This document shows positions 5,694-6,194 of a stretch of DNA of 6,194 bases, piece after piece. The notes beneath the pieces are model-generated. The model was not told the DNA's origin and ran no database searches. It saw nothing but the letters and a program-made list of their open reading frames with translations. Positions within the stretch are counted from its first letter, which is position 1; every line of letters starts with the position of its first letter. The DNA is from an uncultured Acidimicrobiia bacterium. GTDB taxonomy: Bacteria > Actinomycetota > Acidimicrobiia > Spongiisociales > JAENVV01. The stretch spans positions 1-6,194 of the forward strand of contig CAJQPD010000244.1 in NCBI GenBank assembly GCA_905480085.1. The letters run 5' to 3'. The position numbers were made by a program, and so were the translations under genes.

Positions 5694-6194
5694 CTAGTGG
5701 TCGGGTGGGGCACGGTCGGGGCGTTGAAGTCTGAGTCGTTGTCTTGGTGAGTCCGGGTCGATGATGAAGCCTCGCTGGTGGATGACCACGTGATGATGGC
5801 GTGACCTGCGGTCACGTTGCAGAACGGCAGGCCGTTCTGCGGACGGACCGGCCGTGCCGGTCCGCAACCAACAGAGAGTGACGAGGTTTTCGGCGTCGGT
5901 AGGTCCCCCGTCGGCCCAGTGGACCCGATGGTGGACTTGGAGGCGGTAGCGGGAGTTGCACCCGTCAACCGCGCAGCCGTCGTCGCGGCCGAGGACGGCC
6001 CGGCGAAGCCGACGGGGGATCTTGGGTGACCGGCGACCGACGTTGAGGGTTTCACCGTCGCTGGTGAGCCTCACATAATCGATGCCGGCACCCGTGCAGA
6101 TGAGTTCGTCGATGGTGTTGGGTCCGACGATTGGACCGGCCGGAACGTACCCGTTTGAGGAGTATCGACTATCAACAAAAACGACCAGATCCGC
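5694..6194 (-). CDS. DUF222/HNH endonuclease, C-terminal part, with an insert in the HNH motif
   Basis: The frame is open at the right edge and gives 166 residues before TAG. Numbering from the edge, it has the DUF222-type lead-in LNVGRRSPKIP (50-60) and a Cys pair CAVDGC (74-79). The HNH core follows: HHRVHWADGGPTDAENLVTLC (88-108) written in parts as HHRVHW, DGG and ENL, then HHHVVIH (133-139). These genes are repetitive in Actinobacteria (the mycobacterial 13E12 repeats encode relatives); their role is unclear, though HNH nucleases cut DNA. Family members usually have about two residues between the LC cysteine and the HH pair. Here there are about 25, encoded by a hairpin-rich stretch. The frame stays open and the C-terminus (FIIDPDSP onward) looks normal, so the protein may fold with a loop or may be inactive. 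The N-terminus is outside the window. Confidence 0.8.
   Translation of the reverse strand, partial: ADLVVFVDSRYSSNGYVPAGPIVGPNTIDELICTGAGIDYVRLTSDGETLNVGRRSPKIPRRLRRAVLGRDDGCAVDGCNSRYRLQVHHRVHWADGGPTDAENLVTLCWLRTGTAGPSAERPAVLQRDRRSRHHHVVIHQRGFIIDPDSPRQRLRLQRPDRAPPDH
5799..5868. repeat. Palindromic insertion of about 69 bp inside the HNH gene
   Basis: Three perfect hairpins lie side by side: CGTGACC-TGC-GGTCACG (5800-5816), GCAGAACGGC-AG-GCCGTTCTGC (5819-5840) and CGGACCGGC-CGT-GCCGGTCCG (5844-5864). An outer pair GTTGC (5816-5820) / GCAAC (5864-5868) encloses the last two. The block coincides with the extra 22-23 residues in the HNH motif and keeps the frame. This resembles a small REP/MITE-like palindromic element inserted into a coding sequence. 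I found no second copy in this window, and target-site duplication is not clear. Confidence 0.6.

Noticed and set aside
5799..5868. Hairpin cluster as an intrinsic terminator
   Set aside because: It lies inside an open coding frame and has no T-run on either strand.
5694..6074. HNH gene as a complete short gene starting at GTG 6074
   Set aside because: The frame continues upstream to the window edge with DUF222-like sequence (DLVVFVDSR onward), so the GTG is internal and the gene is partial.
1..6194. CRISPR array, tRNA, rRNA, riboswitch or complete insertion sequence
   Set aside because: No regularly spaced direct repeats, no tRNA-like cloverleaf with a T-loop consensus, and no transposase motif were seen on either strand.

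Overview
This window looks like part of a high-GC actinobacterial chromosome, roughly 60% GC by eye. The evidence is GTG starts, TAnnnT-type -10 boxes, a DUF222/HNH endonuclease of the kind that proliferates in Actinobacteria, and the order dlaT-lipB-lipA, which is also found in Mycobacterium tuberculosis. A deep branch such as Acidimicrobiia is plausible, but the sequence alone does not settle this.

Layout. Positions 1-4394 are a minus-strand operon for 2-oxo-acid dehydrogenase function. It runs from right to left: lpdA (E3), dlaT/sucB-type E2 with two lipoyl domains, then lipB and lipA. lipB and lipA form one uninterrupted reading frame that leaves the window at position 1. Gene spacing is very tight: 8 bp between lpdA and dlaT, and a 4-bp GTGA overlap between dlaT and lipB. 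A short divergent region (4395-4501) separates this operon from a plus-strand GNAT acetyltransferase (4502-4897). Next comes a small plus-strand lipoprotein gene (4964-5314) whose signal peptide is only complete if translation starts at an ATT codon. Positions 5315-5693 hold no convincing gene but contain several strong hairpins and a stem followed by T5 that looks like a plus-strand terminator. The right end (5694-6194, minus strand) is the C-terminal part of a DUF222/HNH endonuclease. Its HNH motif is split by an in-frame, hairpin-rich insert of about 69 bp.

How the genes fit together. LipB moves an octanoyl group from acyl carrier protein to the lipoyl-domain lysines of an E2 such as DlaT. 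LipA then inserts two sulfurs to make lipoyl groups. DlaT uses these arms to carry acyl groups, and Lpd re-oxidises them with FAD and NAD+. The operon therefore encodes an E2, its E3 and both enzymes that mature the E2; no E1 gene is visible.

No wholly new system is proposed. The points most worth checking are the lipB-lipA fusion with a possible internal ribosome binding site, the palindromic insert inside the HNH gene, the ATT-start lipoprotein, and the structured, terminator-bounded stretch downstream of it.
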